Of a DNA stretch of 64,000 bases, positions 36,280 through 43,883 are shown piece after piece (the stretch's first letter is position 1; each line of letters starts with the position of its first letter). Where the stretch lies: positions 310,001-374,000 of the forward strand of contig NZ_AP027370.1 of NCBI RefSeq assembly GCF_030296055.1. The letters run 5' to 3'. Origin of the DNA: Hydrogenimonas cancrithermarum. GTDB lineage: Bacteria > Campylobacterota > Campylobacteria > Campylobacterales > Hydrogenimonadaceae. The notes beneath the pieces are model-generated. The model saw only the letters and a program-made list of their open reading frames with translations, searched no databases and had not been told where the DNA came from. The position numbers and the translations under genes were made by a program.

Positions 36280-37238
36280 TGAAACTTTCGGTTGTCATTC
36301 CCGTGATGAACGAAGAGGATAACATTGCACCGCTTTTCGATGCGGTCAGAAAAGCCCTCATAGGCATCGACTACGAGCTGATTATGGTCGACGACGGCTC
36401 CACGGACCGCACGGTCGAACGGATGAAAGAGCTGGCCGACGAACGCACCAAAATCATCGTCTTCAACCGCAATTTCGGCCAGACAACGGCAATGGCAGCG
36501 GGCATCGAAGAGGCGCAGGGCGACCTCATCGCCACACTCGACGGCGATCTGCAGAATGACCCGGCCGATATACCTATGATGATCGCCAAACTTGAAACAG
36601 GAGGCTGGGATCTGGTCGCCGGACGCCGTGCCAAGCGTAAAGACGGTATGTTTCTACGCAAGATCCCCAGCAAGATCGCCAACGCCATCATCCGAAAAAC
36701 AACCGGCGTCTACCTGCACGATTATGGTTGCACGCTCAAAGTCTTCAAACGCGATGTCGCAAAAAACCTCGGCCTCTATGGAGAGCTGCACCGTTTTATC
36801 CCGGTACTGGCCAAGATGTACGGTGCAAAGATCACCGAAGTCGATGTCCGCCACCATCCACGCATTCACGGGGAGAGCAAATACGGTATCGGCCGCACTT
36901 TCCGCGTCATCAGCGATCTGCTGCTGATGCTTTTCATGCAGAAGTACCGCACAAAACCGATGCATCTGTTCGGCACACTCGGTGTGCCGATGCTCAGCAT
37001 CGGTCTTTTGATTGACGCCTATATGTTTGTTCTCAAACTTTTTGGCGAAAGCATCGGCCAGCGTCCTCTGCTGACACTCGGTGTTTTGCTCACACTCGGC
37101 GGTATCCAGCTCATCACGACCGGTTTTGTCGCGGAGCTGATCATGCGAACCTATTTCGAGTCGCAGAACAAAAAACCCTACACGATCAAAGAGATCTACG
37201 TCGGCAAAGCGAACACCGAGGACACCTCCTCTTCTTGA
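36279..37238 (+). CDS. Polyprenyl-phosphate glycosyltransferase (GT2, DPM1/ArnC/GtrB type)
   Basis: A 319-residue protein with a cytoplasmic GT-A domain (VVIPVMNEEDNIAPLFDAV, MVDDGSTDRTVERMKE, the DXD region ATLDGDLQNDPADIPMMI) and two C-terminal membrane helices. It should load a sugar from a nucleotide donor onto undecaprenyl phosphate for use by the two ArnT-like enzymes. The ATG at 36279 overlaps the stop of the previous gene and has AAAGGA upstream. The last residues (NTEDTSSS) are encoded by the hairpin-rich end of the gene. Confidence 0.92.
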   Translation: MKLSVVIPVMNEEDNIAPLFDAVRKALIGIDYELIMVDDGSTDRTVERMKELADERTKIIVFNRNFGQTTAMAAGIEEAQGDLIATLDGDLQNDPADIPMMIAKLETGGWDLVAGRRAKRKDGMFLRKIPSKIANAIIRKTTGVYLHDYGCTLKVFKRDVAKNLGLYGELHRFIPVLAKMYGAKITEVDVRHHPRIHGESKYGIGRTFRVISDLLLMLFMQKYRTKPMHLFGTLGVPMLSIGLLIDAYMFVLKLFGESIGQRPLLTLGVLLTLGGIQLITTGFVAELIMRTYFESQNKKPYTIKEIYVGKANTEDTSSS

Positions 37239-37259
37239 GAGGAGTCTCGCCCTCGGTGA

Positions 37260-37300
37260 GAGGAATCCCTTCACGGAGTCGTTCGTGAAGAGAGGGAATA
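37260..37300 (+). repeat. Intergenic repeat, copy B, with conserved hairpin
   Basis: The partner of 23198-23239. It contains CTTCACG-GAGTCGTT-CGTGAAG, a 7-bp stem with an 8-base loop that is nearly the same in copy A. Just upstream, nested pairs CACCGAGG/CCTCGGTG and CTCCTC/GAGGAG (37215-37259) overlap the end of the glycosyltransferase gene. The block lies between two genes of one operon and so may act as an attenuator or processing site. Confidence 0.45.
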
Positions 37301-37307
37301 TCCCATT

Positions 37308-38177
37308 ATGAAAAAGTTCAAACTTCTTCTCAAAATTTCTCTGACCATCGCGGCACTCTGGTTCGTGCTGCGAAAGGTCGATATCGGCCAACTCAAATTT
37401 TCACTGCAAAGTGCCGACGCTTTCTGGCTCTTCGCGGCCTTCATCCTCTTCAACCTCTCCAAAATCGCCAGTGCTTTCCGGCTCAATATCTACTTCGAAG
37501 CGGCCGGCCTGAAACTGTCACAGGGCTACAACCTCATCCTCTACTACGTCGGGATGTTCTACAACCTCTTTCTGCCGGGCGGTATCGGCGGTGACGGCTA
37601 CAAAATCTACCTGCTTAACCGTCACTACAAACATGGGGTCAAACCACTTTTCCAGGCGGTCCTGCTCGACAGGCTGAGCGGCCTCGCGGCATTGGCGTTC
37701 TACGCCTCTCTGCTCTTCGCTTTCAGTGACTATGCGAATCTTCTGGGTTCATGGACGGCATGGATATCGCTCGGTCTGGCCGTTACCGTTTTTCCCATCG
37801 CTTATATCGCGACAAAATGGCTCTTTGGCATTTTTTTGAAGGTTTTCAACACCACGATGCTCTGGGGGCTGGGTGTCCAGCTGCTGCAGCTTCTATGCGC
37901 CTGGGCCATTGTAAAGAGCCTCGCGATCGACCATGCCATGCTGGAGTATTTGACGCTCTTCCTCGTTTCGAGCGTCGTCGCCGTCCTGCCGCTCACCATC
38001 GGCGGGGTAGGGGTACGGGAGCTCACATTTCTCTATGGCCTCGGATATATCGGTGAAGAACCGAGCCTCGGCGTCACCTTCTCCTTTCTCTTTTTCATGA
38101 TAACGGCACTCTCATCGTTGATGGGTCTCTTTCTGCTCAATCGGGTGACACAAACTCCAAACAAAGAGGTCCCGTAA
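37308..38177 (+). CDS. Flippase-like membrane protein (UPF0104/AglD-MprF N-domain family)
   Basis: A 289-residue protein with about eight membrane helices. The motifs YYVGMFYNLFLPGGIGGDGYKIYLLNRHY and the LPLTIGGVGVRELTFLYGLGYIGEEPSLG stretch mark the lysylphosphatidylglycerol synthetase transmembrane/UPF0104 family, thought to move lipid-linked substrates across the membrane. In this cluster it could flip the polyprenyl-phosphate sugar made by the GT2 enzyme. Substrate assignment is inference from neighbours. Confidence 0.85.
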   Translation: MKKFKLLLKISLTIAALWFVLRKVDIGQLKFSLQSADAFWLFAAFILFNLSKIASAFRLNIYFEAAGLKLSQGYNLILYYVGMFYNLFLPGGIGGDGYKIYLLNRHYKHGVKPLFQAVLLDRLSGLAALAFYASLLFAFSDYANLLGSWTAWISLGLAVTVFPIAYIATKWLFGIFLKVFNTTMLWGLGVQLLQLLCAWAIVKSLAIDHAMLEYLTLFLVSSVVAVLPLTIGGVGVRELTFLYGLGYIGEEPSLGVTFSFLFFMITALSSLMGLFLLNRVTQTPNKEVP

Positions 38178-38180
38178 ACT

Positions 38181-39245
38181 ATGCACGCACTACAGTTCAT
38201 CGCCCTGGACGAAGCCGCTTTACAAGCCATCGAAATGGCGAATCTGAGCAAGCACACGAAAGTTGTCGCACCGACACCCGAACGTACCATGAAAACAGCC
38301 GACACCGGCCGGCTTCCCGTCTTCGTCGTCTCCTCGCTGGACGATCGGATGGAAAAAGCCATCCGCTCTTTTCAGGGCCGAGGCCTCCTGCTCTTTCCCG
38401 AACCGGAGCGCACGGGACCGATGACGGAAAACGTTTTGAAAAGCGGCCTCGTTCCGATACCGGTGAAACTGGAGTCGCTGGCGACACTCTCCTTTTCTCA
38501 CGCCGTCAAAAGTGTCGAAACGCTCTTCCTGGAAGCGACGCCAGAAGATTTTATGCTGGGAGCCGAAGATCATTTCGACGTTCTAAAACCCCATACCTTC
38601 AATCGATTCTATCATGCAGAAGGCAGACATCTACGCGAAGCGGTCCTGCGCATGGCACACAGAGCGAGAACGCTTCGCCGGATCGAGGGTATCGCCTACA
38701 CGCTCCAACTGCCGGCCGATACGCCGCTCTTTGCACTCGACGAGGCGCTCGACGTACTGGAGATTGCCGTACCCCCCGAAACACCCCTGCTGTTCGCCAT
38801 ACGGTTCGATAAGGATACCGCGTCTCACGTCAAGATCAGCGCCTGTATCGGTAGTCAGACACACATGACATCCGACATCCAGACACGAATCGATGCGCAG
38901 CCGACTTATCTTGGCAAAACCGCCGTCGTCGTGGAGAGTTTTGCCGCCAACGAAATCGATGAAAAACTTCTCGAAGCTCTCTGCCGCGACAACGGCATCG
39001 AGCCGGAAGATGCCGACAGGCTTTACGACATCCTCTACCTTCGCACCGACGAGACAGCCTCTTTGATGCGGCATCTTCGCGAGAGCCGAAACACCGAAGA
39101 GCGCATCGACGCCATCGCCAAAGCACTGACCGACGGATTTATCGACGTAAAGATTCTGGAGGAACTGGCCATACTCTACCGGCTTCCGCCCGATGAGATC
39201 ATCGCACGGGCCAATGGGTTGAAACCCGCCGGAAGCCCATCGTAA
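38181..39245 (+). CDS. Unrecognised protein; proposed degenerate FtsZ/tubulin-fold protein without GTPase motifs
   Basis: A 354-residue soluble protein, last in the glycan cluster, four bases after the flippase-like gene. I do not recognise a named family. Residues 131-225 follow the FtsZ pattern closely: HFDVLKPHTF stands where FtsZ has DFADV-T-M, then AEGRHLREAVLRM where FtsZ has GE-RA-EAA. RRIEGIAYTLQLP matches the strand giving GVLVNITG. DEALDVLEIAVPPETPLLFAIRF matches NEAA-II-EAVDP-ANIIFG. HVKISACIG matches VRVTVIATG. The N-terminal 130 residues are shorter than the FtsZ GTPase domain and lack the GGGTGTG loop. An extra helical tail (about 250-354) follows. The fold call is my inference and unproven. 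Confidence 0.5.
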   Translation: MHALQFIALDEAALQAIEMANLSKHTKVVAPTPERTMKTADTGRLPVFVVSSLDDRMEKAIRSFQGRGLLLFPEPERTGPMTENVLKSGLVPIPVKLESLATLSFSHAVKSVETLFLEATPEDFMLGAEDHFDVLKPHTFNRFYHAEGRHLREAVLRMAHRARTLRRIEGIAYTLQLPADTPLFALDEALDVLEIAVPPETPLLFAIRFDKDTASHVKISACIGSQTHMTSDIQTRIDAQPTYLGKTAVVVESFAANEIDEKLLEALCRDNGIEPEDADRLYDILYLRTDETASLMRHLRESRNTEERIDAIAKALTDGFIDVKILEELAILYRLPPDEIIARANGLKPAGSPS

Positions 39246-39251
39246 AGTTGT

Positions 39252-40004
39252 TCATTCCATATCTTCGACACACCGGAAATAGCTCCTATGCTCCTGTTCG
39301 CTCGTCGCGACGGAGCCGACGCTGAAACCCACCACATAGGCTTCGTTATCACCGAATTCGTCGTCACTCCAATAGTACTTCAAATGCATCGGTCCGAAAA
39401 TCGACTTGTTGACGGCCGGTTTGACATAGTTGTAGTTGACGATGGCATAGAGCTCGTCGAGGGTGGGAAGACGCATCTTCCTCTCTTCGCAATAGGCCTG
39501 TGCTCCTTCGAAGGGAAGCTTGAGGTTACGTCTGGTTTTCTTCTCTATCGATTCCCAGATAATCCCATTGCGGCGATCCACCACCCGTCCGTCGGGAAGT
39601 TTTTCGAAACCCTCGTCCGACTGCATCACCTTTGCCTGGTTCGTACAGATGAGATGCGCTTTGACCCATTTTGGCGTCGGCGTAATGTCTCCGTCCTGCA
39701 GATAGAAGGCAAAGGCCGGAATATCCTTGTTGTTGACGAAATACTCGTTTTCATGCCGGATCATCTTCACGATCCGTGCCTCACCCAACGTGTTGCCGCT
39801 CCAGTAGCGCTTATCTTTTCCAAATTTTTCCGTCTCTCCACGAAGCGGAAAAAGTTCCCATATCTCCGGTACACGCCATCCATTGCCGAGTTTCTGCCCG
39901 CACACATTGCGTGCCTGGAAATAGTCGTAGGTTCCATCTACTTCCCTGAACTCGCCGGCAAAGAGCAATAGTGCCGACACCATCGTTATCAAGACAGATC
40001 GCAT
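39252..40004 (-). CDS. Exported protein with two DUF1566 (Lcl C-terminal-like) domains
   Basis: A 250-residue secreted or periplasmic protein with a signal peptide (MRSVLITMVSALLLFAGE). Two tandem DUF1566-like units follow: the first around YFQARNVCGQKLGNGWRVPEIWELFPL and RYWSGNTLG, the second around AQAYCEERKMRLPTLDELYAIVN, KYYWSDDE and SYFRCVE. The family is common in exported proteins of aquatic bacteria; no reaction is known. It is divergent from the NUDIX gene by 18 bases and tail-to-tail with the FtsZ-like gene. Confidence 0.8.
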   Translation of the reverse strand: MRSVLITMVSALLLFAGEFREVDGTYDYFQARNVCGQKLGNGWRVPEIWELFPLRGETEKFGKDKRYWSGNTLGEARIVKMIRHENEYFVNNKDIPAFAFYLQDGDITPTPKWVKAHLICTNQAKVMQSDEGFEKLPDGRVVDRRNGIIWESIEKKTRRNLKLPFEGAQAYCEERKMRLPTLDELYAIVNYNYVKPAVNKSIFGPMHLKYYWSDDEFGDNEAYVVGFSVGSVATSEQEHRSYFRCVEDME

Positions 40005-40022
40005 TGCAGTATAATCCTTTAT

Positions 40023-40475
40023 ATGAAACTGAGTGCAGGTATTTTACCATTTAAACAAGATCCCGACGGAATAAAAGTCTACCTCGTCCATATGGGCGGC
40101 CCTTTCTGGAAAAAGAAGAAGCGGTCGTGGAGTATCGTCAAAGGGGAAGTGGAAGAGGGAGAAGATCTTCTGCAGGCGGCAACACGGGAGTTTTTCGAAG
40201 AGACAGGGCAGAGGATCGATGGAGATTTTTTTCCGCTTGGCGACGTCAAGAGCTCGAACAAACGAATTCATGCCTGGGCTGTGGAGGTGGAGCCTTCGAC
40301 CGAGATACGATCCAATACATTCGAGCTTGAATGGCCACCGAAGTCGGGGAGGGTGATGCAGTTCCCGGAAGTGGACAGGGCGGCATGGTTCGGCCTCGAA
40401 GAAGCGAAAGAGGTGATTGTCGCTTCCCAGATTCCATTTCTCGAGCGGTTGGCTGAGCTTCTTCGAAAAAACTAA
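40023..40475 (+). CDS. NUDIX hydrolase
   Basis: A 150-residue NUDIX protein. The Nudix box is complete (GEVEEGEDLLQAATREFFEETGQ, with the REFFEE core) and the preceding GPFWKKKKRSWSIVKGEV block resembles a bacterial subfamily of predicted NTP or dinucleotide pyrophosphohydrolases. The exact nucleotide substrate is unknown. It starts at ATG 40023 and is followed by a lipoprotein gene. Confidence 0.88.
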   Translation: MKLSAGILPFKQDPDGIKVYLVHMGGPFWKKKKRSWSIVKGEVEEGEDLLQAATREFFEETGQRIDGDFFPLGDVKSSNKRIHAWAVEVEPSTEIRSNTFELEWPPKSGRVMQFPEVDRAAWFGLEEAKEVIVASQIPFLERLAELLRKN

Positions 40476-40545
40476 CGCGACTGCAAAAGTATTTTACAGC
40501 TTGCATTTGACTATAATGCACGAAAATTTACAGAAGGAAATGTGT

Positions 40546-41070
40546 ATGAAAATCAAACTGTTGGCGGCACTCTTCGCCTCGGCGCTTCTCATGAGCGGCT
40601 GTAACAACAAAGTGGAAGAGAAACCTCTTATCGAGGTGAAAGAGGGGAGAGTCGCACCTGCAATCGAAGTGGGAAAACCGTTCGAGTCGGGAACGTTGAA
40701 GGATCAGTTCGGGAAAGAGGGCAGTGTTACACCCGATACCGAAAAAGTGATTATCGTATTCGGTAAGGCGACAGGCCATCTGGTCAAAGAGTACCTCAAT
40801 ACCAAACCCAACGATTTCCTGGCGAAAGAACATGTCGTCTTCATCGCGGATGTAAGCGGTATGCCTTCGATGATCCTCAAATATGTCGCACTTCCGGACC
40901 TGCAGAAGCACAAATACCCGATCTATCTGATTCTCGATGAAAAAATTTCCGAGAAGTTCAGGAACGAAAAATATAAAGATTACATTATGGTGGTAGACCT
41001 CGACCACGCTATCGTCGAAAAGGTGGATTTCGTCACGAGCGACAAAGACCTCGAAAACGCCATAGACTAA
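40546..41070 (+). CDS. Lipoprotein of unknown function
   Basis: A 174-residue lipoprotein with the lipobox LLMSGC (Cys about residue 17). The mature part has alternating strands and helices (KVIIVFGKATGHLVKEYL, HVVFIADVSGMPSMILKYVALPDLQKHKYPIYLILDE) that suggest a thioredoxin-like fold, but there is no CxxC pair. ATG at 40546 follows GAAGGAAA; a longer frame from 40417 begins inside the NUDIX gene. Its 3' end overlaps the convergent rnz by four bases. Confidence 0.7.
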   Translation: MKIKLLAALFASALLMSGCNNKVEEKPLIEVKEGRVAPAIEVGKPFESGTLKDQFGKEGSVTPDTEKVIIVFGKATGHLVKEYLNTKPNDFLAKEHVVFIADVSGMPSMILKYVALPDLQKHKYPIYLILDEKISEKFRNEKYKDYIMVVDLDHAIVEKVDFVTSDKDLENAID

Positions 41071-41987
41071 ATCTCTATCTGCATAAAATCATACGCCACT
41101 TCGACGTTACCGTCGAAATGGCGCTTCGCTTCCTCCACCAACTCCGAAACTCTTCCTTTTTTATCGTATCTTGGGCTGATATGATTTAATATGAGCCATT
41201 CCACCCCCATTTTCTGTGCCGCTTCGGCCAACTGCTTCGCCGTGGTGTGTTTGAATTTTCTGGGCAGATGGTCGAAATCGTACTGTGTGTAGGTCGCTTC
41301 ATGGATCATGAGGTCGTACGGCGCGAAAGGTGAAAATAGAAGGGGGTCGTCGTTGTCCCCACCGATGGCGATGCGTCTGCCCTTTTTCGGCACACCGACA
41401 AGATCTCTGCCGTCGATCGAACGCCCGTCGGGCAGCTTCACCGTTTCGCCCCTTTTCAGTTTCGAATAGAGTGGCCCTTCCGGAATCCCGAGAGCCTTGG
41501 CCTTTTCGATATCGAACCGTCCGGGCGTATCGTCGAAAATGACGACAAAGCCATACGATGTGATTGAATGAGAGAGCTCGACGACAACGATACGCATTCC
41601 CTCGAAACGCATTGTCGTATCTTTCGAAATCTCGAAGATTTTCAGATCGAAGGGAAGGTTGAGCTGTGAAAATTTCATGACCGTTTCGAGCATCTCCTTG
41701 ATGCCGGGCGGGCCGTAGATCTCCAGCGGCATTTCGGCTCTTTGCATCCCTTTGGATGCCAAAAGCCCGCAGAGCCCGTAGACATGGTCACCGTGTAGAT
41801 GCGTGATGAAGATACGGGAGAGGTTGTAGGCACTGAGACTCGTTTTGAGAAGCTGATGCTGTGTCCCTTCACCGCAATCGAAAAGCATCCAGGCTTTGGA
41901 GTTTTCAGGCTGAAGGGCGAGGGCGGAGACATTTCTGTTTCGTGTCGGGACGCCGGCCGAGGTTCCCAGAAATATGATCTTGTTCAT
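41067..41987 (-). CDS. rnz: Ribonuclease Z
   Basis: RNase Z cuts tRNA precursors at the 3' end. The 306-residue metallo-beta-lactamase-fold protein has the start IIFLGTSAGVPTRNRNVSALAL, the zinc motif THLHGDHVYGL, and the later ligands in MIHEATY and LILNHISPRYD. The length is that of the short bacterial form. Its start overlaps the xerH stop by four bases, so it is coupled to the recombinase gene. Confidence 0.95.
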   Translation of the reverse strand: MNKIIFLGTSAGVPTRNRNVSALALQPENSKAWMLFDCGEGTQHQLLKTSLSAYNLSRIFITHLHGDHVYGLCGLLASKGMQRAEMPLEIYGPPGIKEMLETVMKFSQLNLPFDLKIFEISKDTTMRFEGMRIVVVELSHSITSYGFVVIFDDTPGRFDIEKAKALGIPEGPLYSKLKRGETVKLPDGRSIDGRDLVGVPKKGRRIAIGGDNDDPLLFSPFAPYDLMIHEATYTQYDFDHLPRKFKHTTAKQLAEAAQKMGVEWLILNHISPRYDKKGRVSELVEEAKRHFDGNVEVAYDFMQIEI

Positions 41988-43063
41988 TTGCTGCCCCCTC
42001 CTGCGATATCGTCCATGACGCTAGCCGCCTCTTTGAGCCGTTCCTTGTCGAAATGGGTATAGATTCGCGACGTATCGAGACTGGCGTGTCCCAGCGCCTC
42101 CTGCACCAATACGAGGTCTCTCTTTTTAAGGTAGAGCATCGTTGCGAAAGTGTGGCGCAGCATGTGGGCACCGTTCTTCTCTTTCCGTATACCTGCTTGC
42201 ATCAATATCTTCTCAACGATGCGGCTGACATAGGCCTGGGTGAGGGGAGTACCCTTTTTGTTGCAGAAGAGCCAATCGCTTTCGCATTGGCGCAGTTGCA
42301 TCCATTCGGATAGATATTCATTAATATGAGAAGCTTTGATCATGACGACACGCGCCTTGTTCCCCTTGCCGGTGATGCGGATGAGATAGATGTCGCCTTC
42401 GGGAATCAGATCTTTGGTTTTGAGCTGGAGCGCTTCGCCGACGCGGATGCCGGTAAAGAGGATCAGTTTGATCAAAAGACGGTTTCTGGCCGCCACGGCC
42501 GTCTGAAAGGGATGGGTTTCGATCGCTTCGAGAAAGCGTTCGACTTCGGCTTCTTGCATGTAAGAGGGGAGTTTGGTACCGCTTTTACCGGACAAACCGC
42601 CCCAGTTTTTCAGCTCGATACCGTAATGGTGAGCTTTCGAGTCCATATCGCCGTTTTGTTTGTCGATATAGCCGAAAAAGTTGATCATCGCGATACGGTA
42701 GTTCTTTTTGGTCGCATCCGAAAGAGTCGCGGTCGCCGAAGCCAGAAAGTCGCTGATGAGCTCTTCGTCGATCTCTTTCATCGAAGCGAGCCCGAGATCG
42801 GTCAGATAGATGTAAAGTTTTTCCAGAGGCTTGTAGTAGGTATTGATGCCGATCAGCCCTGCATTTCGCGCCTCTTTGGCAAGACGTGAGAGTGTCTCTA
42901 TACCATCGACACCGGTACGCAGCTGCGCGATGATACGCGCGAGCATTTGCGGGTCGTTGACCTGGCGGTTGGAGAGCGAATTGAGCTTGGAGTGCATGTA
43001 GCGGCCCATCCAGAAAAGCAGTGTTTTGTCGAAGCGGTTTTCGAAATCGAGCGGGTATCGCAT
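41984..43063 (-). CDS. xerH: Tyrosine recombinase XerH
   Basis: XerH is the single Xer recombinase of Campylobacterota, which resolves chromosome dimers at the difH site. The 359-residue protein has an N-terminal core-binding domain and a catalytic domain with Arg in LFTGIRVGEAL, the HMLRHTFATMLY box, GHASLDTSRIY with the His and the nucleophile Tyr, and the Lys-containing beta hairpin ITGKGNKARVV. A dif-like palindrome lies 35 bases upstream of the ATG. The arrangement xerH-rnz is coupled. No other integrase-type features (attL/attR, cargo) are visible. Confidence 0.9.
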   Translation of the reverse strand: MRYPLDFENRFDKTLLFWMGRYMHSKLNSLSNRQVNDPQMLARIIAQLRTGVDGIETLSRLAKEARNAGLIGINTYYKPLEKLYIYLTDLGLASMKEIDEELISDFLASATATLSDATKKNYRIAMINFFGYIDKQNGDMDSKAHHYGIELKNWGGLSGKSGTKLPSYMQEAEVERFLEAIETHPFQTAVAARNRLLIKLILFTGIRVGEALQLKTKDLIPEGDIYLIRITGKGNKARVVMIKASHINEYLSEWMQLRQCESDWLFCNKKGTPLTQAYVSRIVEKILMQAGIRKEKNGAHMLRHTFATMLYLKKRDLVLVQEALGHASLDTSRIYTHFDKERLKEAASVMDDIAGGGSK

Positions 43064-43097
43064 AGTCAGAATCCTGTGTCATGGAAATAGATTCAAA

Positions 43098-43125
43098 AGT
43101 ATTGAAAACTATAATTTTCAAACTA
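43098..43125. other. difH-like chromosome dimer resolution site
   Basis: The site is AGTATTGAAAA, a 6-base centre CTATAA, and TTTTCAAACTA. The inner seven bases of each arm (TTGAAAA/TTTTCAA) are perfectly inverted and the outer ones partly, as in 11-6-11 dif sites. It lies 35 bases upstream of xerH, which is where difH is reported in many members of the phylum. It probably marks the replication terminus. Confidence 0.7.
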
Positions 43126-43217
43126 TATTTTATCGCCATCATCTTTAAAATCAGCTTCACAACCTGCATGATCAAATGTTCACTTGGCGATTAATATATT
43201 ATTAACGATTGTTCATC

Positions 43218-43223
43218 TATAAT
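43218..43223 (+). promoter_or_regulatory. -10 element of the TetR-family gene
   Basis: TATAAT, 60 bases before the ATG. Around it the heptamer GTTCATC occurs at 43211 and again at 43247, and an AT-rich inverted repeat TTAATA-TAT-TATTAA lies just upstream; these could be operator parts for the regulator itself. No clear -35 is seen. Confidence 0.4.
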
Positions 43224-43282
43224 AGCGTCGTCAAAGAACAGTCGTTCATCCACCAAAAACCAATATATGGGGATTTCACAGA

Positions 43283-43876
43283 ATGCCGAAACAGAAAAAC
43301 ACAAAGCAGAAAATCATCGATGCGGCGATCGAATTGATCGCTAAGCAGGGGTACAGAGGTGCATCGGTGCGAAAAATCGCCGCTGCCGTAGGAATTAGAG
43401 AAAGTGCCATTTACAACCATTTCAGAAACAAAGAAGAGATACTCAAACAGATCATTTCAGAGATTTTCGTCACCCCTTTCGAGTTCAAAGACCTGGAAGA
43501 GAAAGCGAAAAAAGGAAAGTCGTTTCTGCATCAGTTCGTTGTAGCCTATAAACTGATATCGTTCGACAAAAAGAAAGAGAAACTCTTCAGAGTGTTGATG
43601 ATCGAGCTTTTTCAAAACAAGGGGTTGAGGGAAAGTTTTCTGCAGGAGTTTCACCAAAAGGATATTCAGCAGCTATCCAAGGCACTCTTTATCATGATGC
43701 AGGAGGGGTTGATACGTTCAGGAGACCCGATGTTCATGGCGCAGGAGTTTCTCGCTCCCCTCTTCTACATCAGGCTCCAGGTGTCGCTGCTACGCATCGA
43801 TTCCAAATCGACGGCACCCATTGCGACACAGTTTGAAAAACATGCCGATTTTTTCTGGGAGAGTGTAGCGCTTTGA
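43283..43876 (+). CDS. TetR/AcrR-family transcriptional regulator
   Basis: A 197-residue repressor-type protein. The N-terminal helix-turn-helix (KQKIIDAAIELIAKQGYRGASVRKIAAAVGIRESAIYNHFRNKEEIL) is typical. The C-terminal ligand domain is helical and not close to a known subgroup. It is divergent from xerH and converges with the LapD-like gene, so no regulated operon is adjacent apart from itself. Confidence 0.9.
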   Translation: MPKQKNTKQKIIDAAIELIAKQGYRGASVRKIAAAVGIRESAIYNHFRNKEEILKQIISEIFVTPFEFKDLEEKAKKGKSFLHQFVVAYKLISFDKKKEKLFRVLMIELFQNKGLRESFLQEFHQKDIQQLSKALFIMMQEGLIRSGDPMFMAQEFLAPLFYIRLQVSLLRIDSKSTAPIATQFEKHADFFWESVAL

Positions 43877-43883
43877 GCCAGCG

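Noticed and set aside
41984-43125. xerH plus palindrome as an integrated mobile element
   Set aside because: No cargo, no flanking direct repeats and no tRNA target; the host-type XerH with dif explains it better.
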